Positions 11,391 to 24,204 are shown, numbered from the stretch's first letter. The stretch: 64,000 nt of DNA from Epiperipatus broadwayi (GCA_028023455.1 JAQFVV010000012.1:7910499-7974498), one strand, 5' to 3'. Made by a program: numbers and translations. The notes: a model not told the origin generated them from the sequence alone.

Positions 11391-13720
11391 TAAGATTGAT
11401 TGGATGATTTGATAACTCAACAGGATAGACAAATGGATAGATGAAAATTCTGATCAATGAATACATTGATAAAAAGATATATAAGTGAATTGATTGATAG
11501 ATGAATAAAGAATAGATAAACAGGTTATGAATAGATAGATAGTTTGCAAGCAACTCATGAGATTCTGTTGACTTTTTTAGAACTTCTAGAATAGCGAATA
11601 GCCCTTGTTTGTTCTGTGGCTGAATACTCTTTTTCAGTATGGTGCAAAAGTATCCATACTAATTTTGTGGACACTTAGATCAGTGAAGTCTTGTGTATTA
11701 TTTATGATACTCTTAAATCAACAACAGTAAAATAGTTACCTGAATTCTCAAATGTCACTCTGGCTAACCTCAGACAATTTGGCAACTATCAGTGAATTCA
11801 ACAAGCTTGTTGGGCTACCAAATAATGCAATAAATCTCATTCTGAACAGATCCTCAAACTTCAGACAAAAATCAAGGCAATCTTTCTGGGTTTCTGGTTA
11901 GTGGCCAGATAATTAAAAGTATGGTTGGATGCAAAAATAAATGAATAGGGGAAAAACAAACAGATAGAAAACTAGATGGATAGATTGATATGGATGGTCA
12001 GATGGAAGCATAGATAGATGGATGAATAGTTAGGTGGATAGATACAGATAAATGATAGATAATGGATTGATGATTGACTAGATAGTTAAGTAGATGTCTG
12101 GATTCATAAATAATTATATAGGTAGAAAATCAGAGAAATAAATAAATAAAATGGTTGTATAGATAAGCATATAGAGAGAGACAGACAGATAGATAAATAA
12201 GTAGATAGTCAATAAATAAATAAGCAGGTAGAGAGACAACTAAAAAAAAGATAGATGGGTATCTTGATAAACAAATAAAGAGACAGGTAAATTGTAAACA
12301 GATTTATAGAAAAACAAATAGACTAGTTAAATAATGAATAAATTGATAGATAAAGAAAGAAATAGGACATATATAGATAATTATAAACATGTCGAGAGGC
12401 CGGTAGATAGATAAACAGAGAGACTAAATAAGCAGATAGAGACAGAAATAAAAGATAGATGAGTGAGTATCTTGATAAACAGACAGATAAATAATAAACA
12501 GATTGATAGAAAAACGTATAGAGAGGCAAGTTAAATAATAAATAGAGGCAAGTAAAATATAAATAATTATTAGGTAATAGTTAGCTAATACTTGTACAAA
12601 ATTATGGGTCACAAGGCAATTAAATAAATCCCCCCCCCCCTAATTTTTTTTTTCATTTTCGCTTTAAAAGAAAATTTCACCAAGTCAATAACATCAAAAC
12701 TGAATCTCTGGACAAATTCAAGTAGCCCCTTTAGCTTCATTTCATTTCATTACTTTCACACATGTTAGCCATAGAAAATAACTCTGCAAAGTTCAGATAT
12801 GTAATATATTTTTATCACTTTATTTTTTTATTTGCAATTTACATTTTAATAACAGATAATAATAACTTTTTTTTCTTACTTAAAAGTTCTTTTTTTTTTA
12901 AGCTTAACAAAATATCCATAATGTTTTAATATGTGAGAATTATGGATAATATATCTATTTATTAATGAACACGATAATAGATAATAGTAATTTGTTGTTT
13001 GCTTTTTGTTTTCTTTTTACTCTAATATTTCCTGAAATATTTGAAATGATCACCAGACAAATAAATATGATTGATCAAATTCTATTATAGAGCCATAAGC
13101 ACATTTTATACGCTGGTGAATTTATTTGTTCCTTGATATATTTGCTTCTTTTGTTTTGTTTTGATCATGTAATTACACTTTGTACTCATTTTTTCATATT
13201 TGATTGCCATAATAATTTGATTTTATGATCATGTGATTATGATGGCAGGGTTTTATTTTGGTCATATTCTAATTACCCTTAAAGTATTCATAATGTTTTA
13301 AAATGTGAGAATTATAGATAATGTATCTATTTATTAATGAACACAATAATAGATTGTTTCTTTTTGGGGCAAATATTTCCTAAACTATTTGAAATGATCA
13401 CCATACAATTTATTCTTTTATTGATATATTTGCTTCTTTTGTTTTGTTTTGATCATGTAATTACACTTTGTATTCATTTTATCATATTTGATTGCTGTAA
13501 TAATTTGATCTTTTGGTCACATGATTACACTGTTAGATTCCCTTCATCCCCATTGATATATTTGCTTGTTTGCTAAGAGTTGTTTCTGAAATTTTGAGTT
13601 TTGCTATTTATTTATTTTTTGTTTCATTGTGTAATTACACTAACATTTTGTAGTCATTTTTGATTATCATAATAAGCTAACATTTTGTTCATGTGATTAC
13701 AAAGGAAGAATTTTTTTGGT
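11390..13720 (-). repeat. Right arm of the ~5.4-kb imperfect inverted repeat
   Basis: Reverse-complement counterpart of 8345-10915 without the pogo-like insertion. In its outer part a ~370-bp block is duplicated in tandem: CATAATGTTTTAATATGTGAGAATTAT at about 12917 and CATAATGTTTTAAAATGTGAGAATTAT at about 13289, each followed by CTATTTATTAATGAACAC and GAAATGATCACCA. Motifs like GATCATGTAATTACAC recur several times outward. No coding content. Confidence 0.85.
11395..12545 (+). repeat. GATA-rich tetranucleotide-derived tract
   Basis: Degenerate (GATA)n/(GATG)n, the reverse-complement partner of the CTAT tract. The same longer unit is visible, for example ATCTTGATAAACA near 12261 and again near 12469, about 208 bp apart. 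A unique-looking segment at 11560-11930 interrupts the tract. Confidence 0.8.
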
Positions 13721-13944
13721 CATTTTCTAATTTGTAATATTTTTGATATTTGGATTTCTAGATGAGTTTGATTTTTTTTTTTGATTGATCATAGTTCTAC
13801 AAAATTTGCATGTTTGCTTTTTAATTTTTCAATAAGTAGTTATGCCCATAATTTCATCTTTTGGTCACCTATTTGATCAAGCGTAGTTGTATAAAATTTA
13901 TGTGTTTATTTTTTAATTATTGACGGAAATTGTGGTTTTTTAAC

Positions 13945-14050
13945 AAATGGTCAAAATAATTGGAACACTACTTATTGCGATACTATATGGTTTGTTCGAC
14001 CTTTTTATCACTTGGTTGTGTCAGCAGTGGGTGTGTGGCTCCTTTTAGAA
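13945..14050. mobile_element. Possible Tc1-like transposon end
   Basis: The phrase GGTCAAAATAATTGGAACAC at about 13948 resembles terminal repeats of Tc1-type elements. No matching opposite end or transposase was found nearby, so this is at most a solitary decayed terminus. Confidence 0.3.
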
Positions 14051-15699
14051 ACCAAAATGATTGAGAATATGTACTAAATGAGTATTTGAAATTAATATCA
14101 AGTTAGTATTTCTTGATATATGACAAATTACCCCTCCCAAGCGATAATTAACCTACTTGAAGATGTGAACATTATAAGTTTAATTGAACATTTGGTACAG
14201 TTAAGTTTATGTCAATTAATATTTAGAATTTTTAATTTTGAAATAATTATTTTGTATTGGATAATATTACAATATTCAGTAACAAGTTGACTTCAACCTA
14301 ATATTTATTTTTAAATCAATATATAATCTAGCATTTTAAATATTGCGTTTCAATGCAAACAAAATATATGACAAATTACTGAACTAAGTGGTTAAATTCC
14401 GCTACATTTTTTTTTTTTTAGAAATATTTTAATTAAAGTATGAACTGGTGTAATGAGAATTTTTATGTGTGTGTAATTAAAATTGTGTTAATAGTAGCAA
14501 GATATAAATAAAATATGCAAAATGAACAAAGTATGTGAATGAAAAATATAAAATCTACAATTGGCAGATGGTCTTAACATTTGTGAAATGTAAATTTTAT
14601 TAATTGTTTCACTATTTTTTTAAATTTTCAAATTTATTTTTTTTATAATTTAATTTTATACTTTGTATATAGCTTGTCATAGCAGAAAGTTAGGAATCTG
14701 ATTAGGATTATGGAGATTTTTTTTAAACTATAAAACTTAGCTTTTGTTTATTATAATTACATGCCAGATACTCCCTCTATATTATACTGAATGCTTTCTA
14801 AAACAAAATTCTAACTTAATATACTTTATTTATGTAAATAACAAACACACTTCTGAATGTGCACAGCACAGAGCATTTGTAATAATTCATAATAGCAATG
14901 TGCATTTTTGGCGTGCAGTTAACCAAATTTACCTTGCAGTGTTTTTTTGATTTGATGAAAATTGAAATTTTATATTCGAATTGGATTAGTAAAAAATAAG
15001 TTCCATAATTAAAATAAATATTTTTAATTTGTTTATTGAAGTAAGTGTTACATACTCAACGATTCATCAGTAATATATATATATAGACATAGATAGATGA
15101 ATAGCAATAAATTCAGGATTTTTTTTATTTTTTTTTTAAAGAAATATTTCTTTTCTAATGAATATTTACATTTCTTTTATATATATATAAAGAGAGATTA
15201 TCATTAAGCATTAGGATTCTATCTATGATTTATGTTTTGAACGTCAGAACTTTATTTCTCTCATTTTAACATCACTACTGTAATTTGCAACAGATGTGAT
15301 GTGTATTGAATTGAAAAAAATATATATCTAGATTTCAGAGTTGAAATTTTCATGCTGTTCTAAAATAAATTTGTCTACTATGTCAAATATTGCTTTTGAA
15401 TATTTTGACTGGTAACCCCGTTTAAATTTTTTTGTTGTTGTTGTTTTTTGCTATTGTCTTTGTTAGGTTTAGAGAATAGAAATAAATATTTTGCTAATAA
15501 TACAATTTTGCTTAAAGTAATATCTCCTTCTAAAAAATAAGAAAAAATATTAATTATTTGCATATACATTTTAATTATGTCAATTACTGTTCTAATTTAA
15601 ATATAAATAAAGAGCAGGGAAGTAAACTATAGCTCTATAGATAGAATATTCCACAACTCTAATCAAATACTCAAATGGGAGGTAGAGGCAGAAGTTAGT
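14051..15699. other. AT-rich spacer, no gene seen
   Basis: No recognisable coding region. Short (AT)n runs occur near 15075 and 15180. Small open frames (14744-14950, 15378-15569) have no recognisable domains. Confidence 0.5.
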
Positions 15700-15832
15700 T
15701 ACTGATAAACTTTTTTTCTCCCATGTGTCATAGCATTAGCCGGGACGCGAACCCGCTAACCCGGGACAACTGCTTGTAAAGTAGCTGTCGCTGACCTCTC
15801 GTCCACCAATGCTTGACTACTGATAAACTTTT
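15700..15832 (-). mobile_element. tRNA-derived SINE/retroposon with 15-bp target duplications
   Basis: A ~103-bp insert (15715-15817) is flanked by perfect 15-bp direct repeats TACTGATAAACTTTT at 15700-15714 and 15818-15832. On the minus strand it reads like a tRNA body, with a B-box-like GGGTTCGCGTCCCGGC (15738-15755 region) and an upstream A-box-like stretch in GGACGAGAGGTCAGCGACAG. The GC content is far above background. Target duplications of this size are typical of LINE-driven retroposition. The tRNA parent is uncertain; an extra arm (TTGTCCCGGGTTAGC) suggests a type II (Leu/Ser-like) fold or simply divergence. It is short for a SINE, so it may be a retrocopied tRNA pseudogene. Confidence 0.8.
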
Positions 15833-16203
15833 AAGTGCCATATTCCATCTGGCTGATAAATTAATATCATTTTGAATTACCAACAATATTGACAAAAGTA
15901 TGCTTACAAACATCAGCACCTCCAGGAATATATTGGTGGATTCATTCTATTCTTGATTCTTTGTTCAACATTTAGAGAGCTTGTAAATAATAATTTGGGG
16001 AAGGGTGATTTGATTGACTCCTTTTGTTTACATATACATTGAGCTATGTTTAATTTAAAATTTATTGAAGGAACATATTTCCTCTATTATGTTATTTGCT
16101 TTATGTAGGAGCTTTATTTATCAGAACTTAATGAATAGCTAAAAATTAGACCTACTTTCAAAGAAATATAAAAATAAAATGTGGTATTGCTTAATTAGCT
16201 GAA
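15833..16203. other. AT-rich spacer, no gene seen
   Basis: No gene, terminus or long repeat recognised. Confidence 0.5.
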
Positions 16204-16250
16204 ATAATAATAATAATAATAATAATAATCATCATCATCATCATCATCAA
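16204..16250. repeat. (AAT)n followed by (ATC)n microsatellite
   Basis: About 8 AAT units run directly into about 7 ATC units. Confidence 0.95.
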
Positions 16251-16597
16251 ATGGCTATATTGCTTGATGTTTTTTTAAGAAGTGCCAACACTTCAGGTTT
16301 AAACTACACAGGCAAGTGGAGTATTTAGGGCACAATTTGGAGGATTAATATGATTCAAAAATAATTCAAAGCATATGAAAAGTTTCTATACAAGATGAAA
16401 AAAGCATTGCATTTATGGAATGTAAGCTTTCACATGCTAGTTAGATTCAAATACTTTTCCCCAGAATGAATTAAAGTTCTTATATGTAAGTAGTATATAA
16501 TCATGCTACAACACTAACACTTGGCAATGTTTTCCATGATGATTTTATTAGGCATGTTTTTTTCTCTTTATTTTATTTTAATCTGATACTTAGGATT

Positions 16598-17066
16598 GTA
16601 TTAACTGAAATACAGGCTTATTATATACCTGTATCAATATATGTAATGTATAGAGTATATGAGCACAGACATTCACACGACACACCACTCATATCACTGA
16701 TACACTTGAACACACATATGTTGAAAAGATAAATAATCACTAATATATGTATTTCATGCTAAACCAACAATCATCAGTTGGTCCAGATTATCATCTCCAC
16801 ACAAATATGCAAGAAGTGCTCAGATATATATTAAAATAGCCAATCTTCATACTTTAATAGACAAGCTTCAATCCATTCTACACTCCAACTCTTCAAAACT
16901 GTCCATCCAATTGAAAATCTGATGATGGAATGCTCAAAGGCCCACCCGAGGGCGAGATTCTTGTCACATCCATGTTGACCTAAAGTCAATCTGATCCCTC
17001 ATGTAGAGGACACAATCCATATAATATGTATACAAGGGATGGGCAGACATCTCTACTATGTATCTC
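16598..17066 (+). repeat. 471-bp family, single full-length unit
   Basis: Starts near the family's 5' mark (ACTGAAATACAGGCTTATTATATACC) and ends with GGGATGGGCAGACATCTCTACTATGTA. It contains the core CAACAATCATCAGTTGGTCC and the GCTCAGATATATATTAAAATAGCC segment in the same order as the copies at 59.7 kb. No protein is encoded. Its precise ends, seen in tandem copies elsewhere, make this a complete monomer. Confidence 0.85.
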
Positions 17067-17069
17067 TAC

Positions 17070-17985
17070 TGGGATTGTATTATTATTTAGTTCTTTTTAT
17101 TCATTGCTTTATATGATATAGTGCAGTGATAAAATGTCACATTCTGGAGTGTGAAGTCCTGAAATTGATTCAATTCTGATACTTCTATTGTTCAAATTTC
17201 TTATGAATTCCTAAGTAATAAAGCCATTCCATTATTATTATTGTCACCGTAAGTAATAATGATTCATCAAAAAAAAATTCAAATTGTTCGAAGTCACACT
17301 TATTCAGAATTATTCATTGTATAATTTTTTTTTTCACTATAAAATGGAATTTGTATATTATAAAATTATTTGCCTTTCAGTAGTAAATACTTCTCATAAA
17401 ATAAATGCAGTAGTCTCCAATATTCATTGCATTTAACTGCAAACTTTTGGGGAAATAGTAAATCCTTATGTAATATACATGTTTTACATACTTACATTCA
17501 CTTGACATCACAATTTAATTTTTAAAATATACACCTTAAAAAGGCTAATTAATAGAAAAATAGCATAATGTTATGAGTAAAAACAGTATAGTAATAAATA
17601 GAAGGTCAGGCATCTATATAACAGACTGAGATGGCAAAAAAAAAAAAAAGGAGATATAGCTGACAGAGAAAATTCTTAATGGTATTCATATGTGAAATTT
17701 AGGATCTCAAATTTATAGTTATAGCAGAGAAGAGATAAATTTTAACTATACTACAAATAATGAGTCAATATTATAAATAGTGATGCCACCTCTATTTACT
17801 TTCCATTATATTTGTCATAGGTAAAACTTTTTGAATTGCAAGTCACAAGACATTTAGTACAAAATATACTAAAAATTATTTTTAAAGAACATTTATATCA
17901 CTCTTATATAGCAAAATATATATATTATGTATTTTAATAAGAAACTTGATCTTGGGCATTTTTACAAGATCTTTTGTATTCCATA
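17070..17985. other. AT-rich spacer, no gene seen
   Basis: No supported feature. The last part may contain the decayed 3' flank of the hAT transposase relic that follows on the minus strand. Confidence 0.45.
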
Positions 17986-17989
17986 ATAT

Positions 17990-18965
17990 CCAAAATGTTA
18001 CAACTCATCAGTATGAAAATTATTTTTGATTCTATCACTTTTATTAGAAAAAAATTGTTCACATTTATGAGTACTATCACACATGGTAAAATATCTTCTT
18101 AAAAAAATCATACTATTTTTGGATAATATTCTTCAGGGACAATTCTATAAATGTGTAATAAGGGTTCTTTTTATTTGTTAATTCTACAATTTCATTATTT
18201 ATGTCTCTTTTATGCTATTTTTTTCAGTGTAAGCATCAAATGGATTTTTCAAAAAAATAATTAATGTTGATTTCTTTCATTTTGAAGTTATTAAATCTAG
18301 AACTGAGGTTTTTATTCCCCCAAGTCATTTGAATCTTGAGCATACTTCTTGATTAACTAATGTGCGGAAAGGCTTTGATATGACTATACAATTTATAAAA
18401 TAACTTTTTTTTTTTTTTTTGTAATTTTAAATTGGTCATTTAAATACTTGTTAACATTAAAGTCTTTGTCAACACTATACATAAAAATATTAAATTGAGC
18501 TAAATTTGATATATATAATTCCATCAATCACCATTGCAAATAAACTAGATTCCGGGTTTTTTTTTGTAAGTTCATTTTTTTTCTATGTCAGTTGCAGTTT
18601 GTTTTAACTTATCTAATTATCATTCTGGAAAGAAGCTAATAATATCAAACTTTTTTATTATATCTGGGCACAAAATTTCAGCGACTTCCCAAAAAACATA
18701 CTTTTACAATTTTACCATTAGAAAAAAGAATGTTTAGCAGTTTCATTACTAACAATATGAGATCGCTTGCACAATTTATCTAAACTAGTTTATCTTTTAA
18801 TAAAAATTGTGTTTGGTTATTAACGTATTTATTCATTAATGTTTCACTTTTAAGTCAATATTTCTTTTAAATCTGTTGTTTCTATAATATTTAATAACCT
18901 GATAATTCTTAATGTCAAATTCTTTAAATGGGATGGAGGGATTTGGGGTATATGAAACATACTTC
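17990..18965 (-). pseudogene. Decayed hAT transposase (ZBED/GTF2IRD2-like)
   Basis: Reading the minus strand from high to low coordinates gives, in shifting frames: SNGKIVKVC then AEILCPDIIKKFD (near 18700), matching the GK-x-F-x-x-G-E-x-VKEC ... AAEI-CP region of hAT transposases; an AIDES-like VIDGI followed by AQFNIFMYSVDKDFNV (near 18450-18540), around the first catalytic Asp; and, near 18050, a MCDSTHKCEQFFSNKSDRIK stretch matching the C-terminal dimerisation motif (FGSTYxCEQxFSxMKxxKS). Many stops and frameshifts show that it is long dead. The N-terminal BED finger was not found and terminal inverted repeats were not identified, so the element's limits are unknown. Confidence 0.78.
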
Positions 18966-18969
18966 TGAT

Positions 18970-21900
18970 TTATTTTTTATTTCAACAAGAAATGATTTAT
19001 TTGTCTGTATATTCTGGAATTTTTTCAGGAAAATTTCTTTTTTTTTTTTTAGATAAAGGCATGGGTCAATTTATTTAAATATAAAATAAAAACAAACAAT
19101 CTACATTCTCACTTTTGAAAAATATGAAATACTATTATCTAGATAAATAGACCCAACTAAATATATGGAAAAGGCTTGTAATGGGAAATAAGAAGAGAAA
19201 ATCATACCCCAAACAAATTTTAGATTCATAATTCTATATTAATTAGAAATGCCCAAGTCAGTCATCCACAGAAGCATGAATATAAAAAGTTTCCAATTTA
19301 TGTTAAAAATCGTGCTATATCGTATAGAGACAATGCCTTTATGACTGAAAATTAGAAGGATTAAAGAGATTGTATAATGCAAGACACTTTCCATTGAAGG
19401 GAAAGTCACTTGATTTTCAAAAATGTTTGGTTATAGAATAGGTAGGCAATGTACAGAATGCCTTTTTTATATATATTTAAAATAAAGTTGCATGGCTGAA
19501 GGTTGTGATGGTGGGATTTTAGTTGTACTTATATGTGGATTATTCCCATCTTCTCACATTAAATATTGTTTTTAGAAAAAAAAAACAACTTTTATTTAAA
19601 TTTTACACCTATACCTTACTTAGCATCAGACCTCTATGTGAGGATTTATCATAGCAATCATTATAAATTTGTATCTATTATTTTGGTTTACAATCGATTA
19701 TTCACTTTAACAATCTTTAACACAAAATTAACCTTTTTTTTTGGTGGTCATTTTGTAAGATTGATAATGTCATAGAATAACATGCATTGTTGAAAATGTA
19801 TAGTACAGAGTTTATTCATTATATACAATACAGTATAGAATATTATAGTATCGCATACAATAGTTGGATTATTAATTTAAAATACAATTAATGTACATAC
19901 AGTATGTTATTTAATTTTCATCCTGGGGTCATTACAAAACAATCACTACTTCATTAATGACATATCCAAAGAAAAGATGTTCATCAGTACTGACTATAAA
20001 AGTAAAATAAAGGTATTTAATTCATTGTAATAAATAATCATAATCATATTTTGATGACAAAGAACAATCAAATATATTAGTATTATTTTTTAAAATATGT
20101 ATATTAGTTTAAAAACTGTATACTGAATTTGCTCACTTTTATGGATTAAAATTTTTTATGAATGATACTTTGCTTGTGACAAAATTATGATCATTATATT
20201 GTAAAATTTAGTTATCGTAATTGTTATTTTGGAAAAAAAAAATTGTACAAATTATGCAATTAATAATCAACTTTACATGACCAAAGGTTACTAAATATCT
20301 TATAAGTTTAAAATGTCATTGTATTTGCTTAATTTCAAATCAGAATATTGTAATTTGTTTCAGATTTATCTAAGTTAATGAATGGTAACATTATAGGAAT
20401 GTAAATCAATACACTGTACTGTATTAAAAAAGAATACAAAATTTATTCAACATAAAACTAAAAATAAATATTGGTTATCTCTCAAATAGTCAGTCAACTA
20501 ACTTTGAATTAAAACGTTTTAGTCAAATCAGAATTGCCATTACCATAAATTTAAAATATTTTCAGAAAAAATAAAGAGAAGGAGGGGATGATGATGCAAA
20601 AGTTGGATCAAAGTCGGTACTTAATTAATGGAGCAAAAGATGGATCAAAGTCAGTGTTTAATAGATGAATTAAAACAAAGTCAACCATTCAAAATAAGAG
20701 AACAAGTTGAAGCCTATTTATAAATATTATTTCAAAGGGATTATAAATAAATGCACTGTTGATTGTTTTCATTAGAAATATATGGTGGAAAAAAGAACTC
20801 TATTGAAGACTTCAGAAAAAAAAAAGTTTTCGGCAGCAGTTAAAAGATGGCATCACAAAATATCAATCAGAACAATAATCCATGTGCACATATTCATGGA
20901 TTGGTTTATATAGTCATTGTCAAACTCATTTTTAGTGCGATGTTGTTGATGTTTTTAATTATTTTGTCTTTTTTCACACAGAGTTATAGTGCTCATACTC
21001 GTTTACAGGTAAATTGCTGATGACAATATATATATATATATATTATATACACATTAACTTTAGTATCAATAGTGGCATTTTCTCCACTTTATTATTTTTA
21101 TTCCTACAATTATAAATACTTGCTATTATTTAATTATTACTGATGTTCCATGCATATTCATTAATGCGATTATGCTTAAAGATTTAATGATCAACTTAAA
21201 TTTTACATAAATTCGTATTGAATTATTTTTAATTATAAAAGATATGATTTTTTAAAATGAATTAATTTTACTGCTGTTAAAAAATATATTTTAAAATTTA
21301 CATTTTCAAAATTAAAATAATTTTTAATTAAATTTTTATTATTGCTTTAAAGATTTATATGTATAGTTTTTTTGGGGGCCAAATTGTAATTATTATAATG
21401 AATTAATTATTTATGTATTAATTAACTTATTTCATATATGTATGTATGTGTTTGATATTTACAATTCTTTGTTCATGAATTCATCAGTGCTTTGCAACAT
21501 GTAGCCAGCATGTATAATAATGTAGCTAATATTAGCTTTAGAGTAATTACCTGTAATTAATTTGGATGGGTCCGTTGAGTATTGGTGGTTATTTGTAAAA
21601 TAAAAATTATGATTTTAATATAATGTGAACATTGCCATTAGTGAAGAAGTGGATATCGTAGTCTTATAGACAATGCCCGTGGTGTACTTTTAATCAAATA
21701 TATAATATGCTTCAATTAATAATAAAAATGCATAGTTATCATTAATGATAAAAAAAATTAAACAAGTGAATTATATATATAGAATGAATTTTGAATAATG
21801 TGTTATCTTTAGATTCTGTTTACTCATTTTAGTGAGGTATATAAGTTAAATGAAAACATTTGTACATCTTTAACATCTTATTATACACTCCCATGTGTTT

Positions 21901-22010
21901 TAAGACAAATATATTTTTGTTAACTTAAATAAATGCATTAAATAGTATATTTTCTATCTATTACCTTTTTATTAGTAGAGCATCTTGAGAATTTATACAT
22001 ATTATGCATG
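18970..22010. other. AT-rich spacer with minor repeats
   Basis: No gene recognised. A short imperfect tandem repeat with the phrase GGATCAAAGTC (near 20605 and 20642, ~37 bp apart) and an (AT)n run near 21025 are the only repeats of note. The 69-codon frame at 19566 has no recognisable domain. Confidence 0.45.
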
Positions 22011-22015
22011 CTTAT

Positions 22016-22451
22016 TGTAATATTGTAGGCAGTGGCCAACTCTGGCCATGCCAATAATACAAGCTCCTTAAGTTTAGAATATATTAATGAATAGGAAAAG
22101 AATATTTAATTTTCCTGTGTTGTTTTTAATAATAATAATGGGTATTTATTTTAAATATTTTATGTATCAGATGACAATATGATAATTTTAGAAGTTTTAT
22201 GTGAATGATAATGTTATAATTTGTTAAGAGTTATAAAAAAGAGAAAAATATATGAAATTAAATAATTAATTTCTTTTCTTCTCTCTCTTCAGTAATTATA
22301 AATAATTACCAGTTTAATCTTAGTTGTTGAAAAAATACTGAGAGCAAAAAAAAAATAAGACTAACATTTTTTGCTTTAATTGATTAGAGTTGTTTTTTTT
22401 TTCTTTTCTCTGTATCTCTTTCCAAGACAATAAGCAGTAATTATCAATTCA
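22016..22451 (+). repeat. Left LTR-like direct repeat
   Basis: Begins TGTAATATTGTAGGCAGTGG and ends ...GCAGTAATTATCAATTCA, matching 23679-24184 throughout with roughly 75% identity by eye (shared GCCATGCCAATA, TTTAGAATATAT, TTTCTTCTCTCTCTTCAGTAATTATAAATAATTACC-like core, CCAAGACAATAAGCAGT). The TG...CA ends and the small inverted repeat at the start fit an LTR. Direct duplication of a non-LTR repeat remains possible. Confidence 0.6.
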
Positions 22452-23678
22452 GAGAAATGAAAGAGTTTGGAAAATAGAAAGAGATTAGAAGAAAATCAAA
22501 AAAGGACAAAAAAATGTTTAAGTAAATGAATCAACAAAGAGAAAGAGAGTAACAAAAAGAGAGCAAAAGAAATAGAAGAGGAAAATAAAAGGAGAGAAAA
22601 ATAAAGAGAGAAAGCAGAAAAAAAAGATGAAATTAAAAAAAGAGCAGAAGAAATTCAGATGCTTCTAAACAAAATAGAAGAATGCAGTCTGCAAAAACAG
22701 ATGTTGTTTACAGATATGAAAATGCAATCAGAAAAAAGATTACAAAACAGCTTAGAGAAAGACGATCAACAAATGAACCAAAGTATTTAGGAGATAACAG
22801 GATATAACCCAAATAATGGATGAAAATAAAGAACAAGAAAATAGAATATTTTATATATAATGTAAAATGCAAGAGGAAATGGAAATAAATCAGATTATAG
22901 ATGAAACAGAGGGATTAGACCAAAAGATAAATGGATAAAAACAATTGGAAGAAAATATAGAAAATGAACAAAAGTATGTAGAAATAATTAATAAAAATAA
23001 TAAAGAATGGAAAGAAGAAAGTGAGAAAACAGTCAGAAAGTTAAAAATACGTGTAATAGGAAAAGAACAAGATTATGTGTCTCAATATATATATACATTT
23101 AATAAAGAAACCTGTATTCAGTTGTTACAAGGCCATATATCTTATATGCACATATTGATTATTAGTTCTGTGTTAAATGGTCCAATTATAAAACTAATTA
23201 GAAATAATAATCACATAAGTTAGACAAGATAATTGTATATATTGACAAAAATATTCAGCAAATAATACAAGTGCTTATGCAACAAATCCATGAAAGATTA
23301 GAAAAAGATTTTGGCTCTTCAAACTTTTAAAATAAAGGATTACCAAAAATGAGAGATAAAACTGATATAAAGAATAGAGCTGTTGAAAGAAATAATAAAT
23401 ATAATCCATTGGGGGATGCATGGATGAGAAGAAAGATTAATTGTATTCCAGAGAGTAGAGAAAATCTGAACAGATCACTACAGTCCCATCACAGCCAAAC
23501 TCAAGTGAATAAATTCAGACATGATAAAGATCAATCTTTAGTAATTCACAATCTACTCAAACATGCATATAACTCTGTAAAGGATCAGTAATTAGGTGAA
23601 AATTAAGATGTAAATTAAAAATAATAAATGAAATATGCATTCCCATTTTATTGTCTCATCATTTTATGGCTAAGGTAT
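22452..23678 (+). mobile_element. Interior of a possible non-autonomous LTR element
   Basis: About 1.2 kb, strongly purine-rich at first (22455-22700: GAGAAAG/AGAAAAA-type), giving Glu/Lys-rich coiled-coil-like translations. Two later short frames (22945-23223, 23349-23591) have no recognisable Gag, protease, RT or integrase motifs. No convincing tRNA primer site follows the left repeat and no polypurine tract precedes the right one. It could be a decayed TRIM/LARD-like element or a gag-only remnant. I cannot name the family. Confidence 0.45.
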
Positions 23679-24184
23679 TGTAATAATGTGAGCATTGGCG
23701 AGATCCAGCCATGCCAATATTACAATTTTCTTAGAATATATTTATTAATGGGGGAAATGTTTCATTTTTCTGGTTTTTTAATAGTAATAATGGGGAAATT
23801 CTACATTTAATCTAGCATATTTTTTAATTTAAATATTTTATGTACCACATGATAATATGGCAATTTTAGAAGTTTTCTGAAAATAATAAGATAAAAGGTT
23901 TTAAAAGAGAAAAGTATAAAATCAAATAAACAATTTCTTTTGTTCGTTTTCTTCAGTAATTATAATTAATTATCAGTTTAATTTTAGTTTTTGAAAAAGT
24001 ATGGAGACCAAAAAAAAAATTTGTCTTCAGTACATTATGTAACAATTTTTAATTTTAGCTTATAAGAGAGATAAATAAAGTTTTAAAGGGAAAAAAAAAA
24101 TAAGATTTTAACATTTTTTGTTTTAATTGACTAGAGTTGTTTCTTTATCTCCCTCCAAGACAGTAAGCAGTGATTATTAAATCA
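23679..24184 (+). repeat. Right LTR-like direct repeat
   Basis: Begins TGTAATAATGTGAGCATTGG and ends ...AGTGATTATTAAATCA, the partner of 22016-22451. It is about 70 bp longer because of extra sequence near 24030-24090. Both copies start with a stem-loop-like arrangement (TGTAATA ... GCCATGCCAATA-TTACA). Confidence 0.6.
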
Positions 24185-24204
24185 GGATAATTAAAAGATT
24201 AAGT

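Noticed and set aside
11395-12545. CRISPR-like repeat array
   Set aside because: Units are degenerate GATA tetranucleotides without fixed repeats and unique spacers.
15735-15805. Functional tRNA gene on the minus strand
   Set aside because: Arms do not pair convincingly, and the target duplications show that it is a retroposed copy.
22455-22700. Purine-rich tract as a polypurine primer site
   Set aside because: It lies after the left repeat, not just before the right one, and is far too long.
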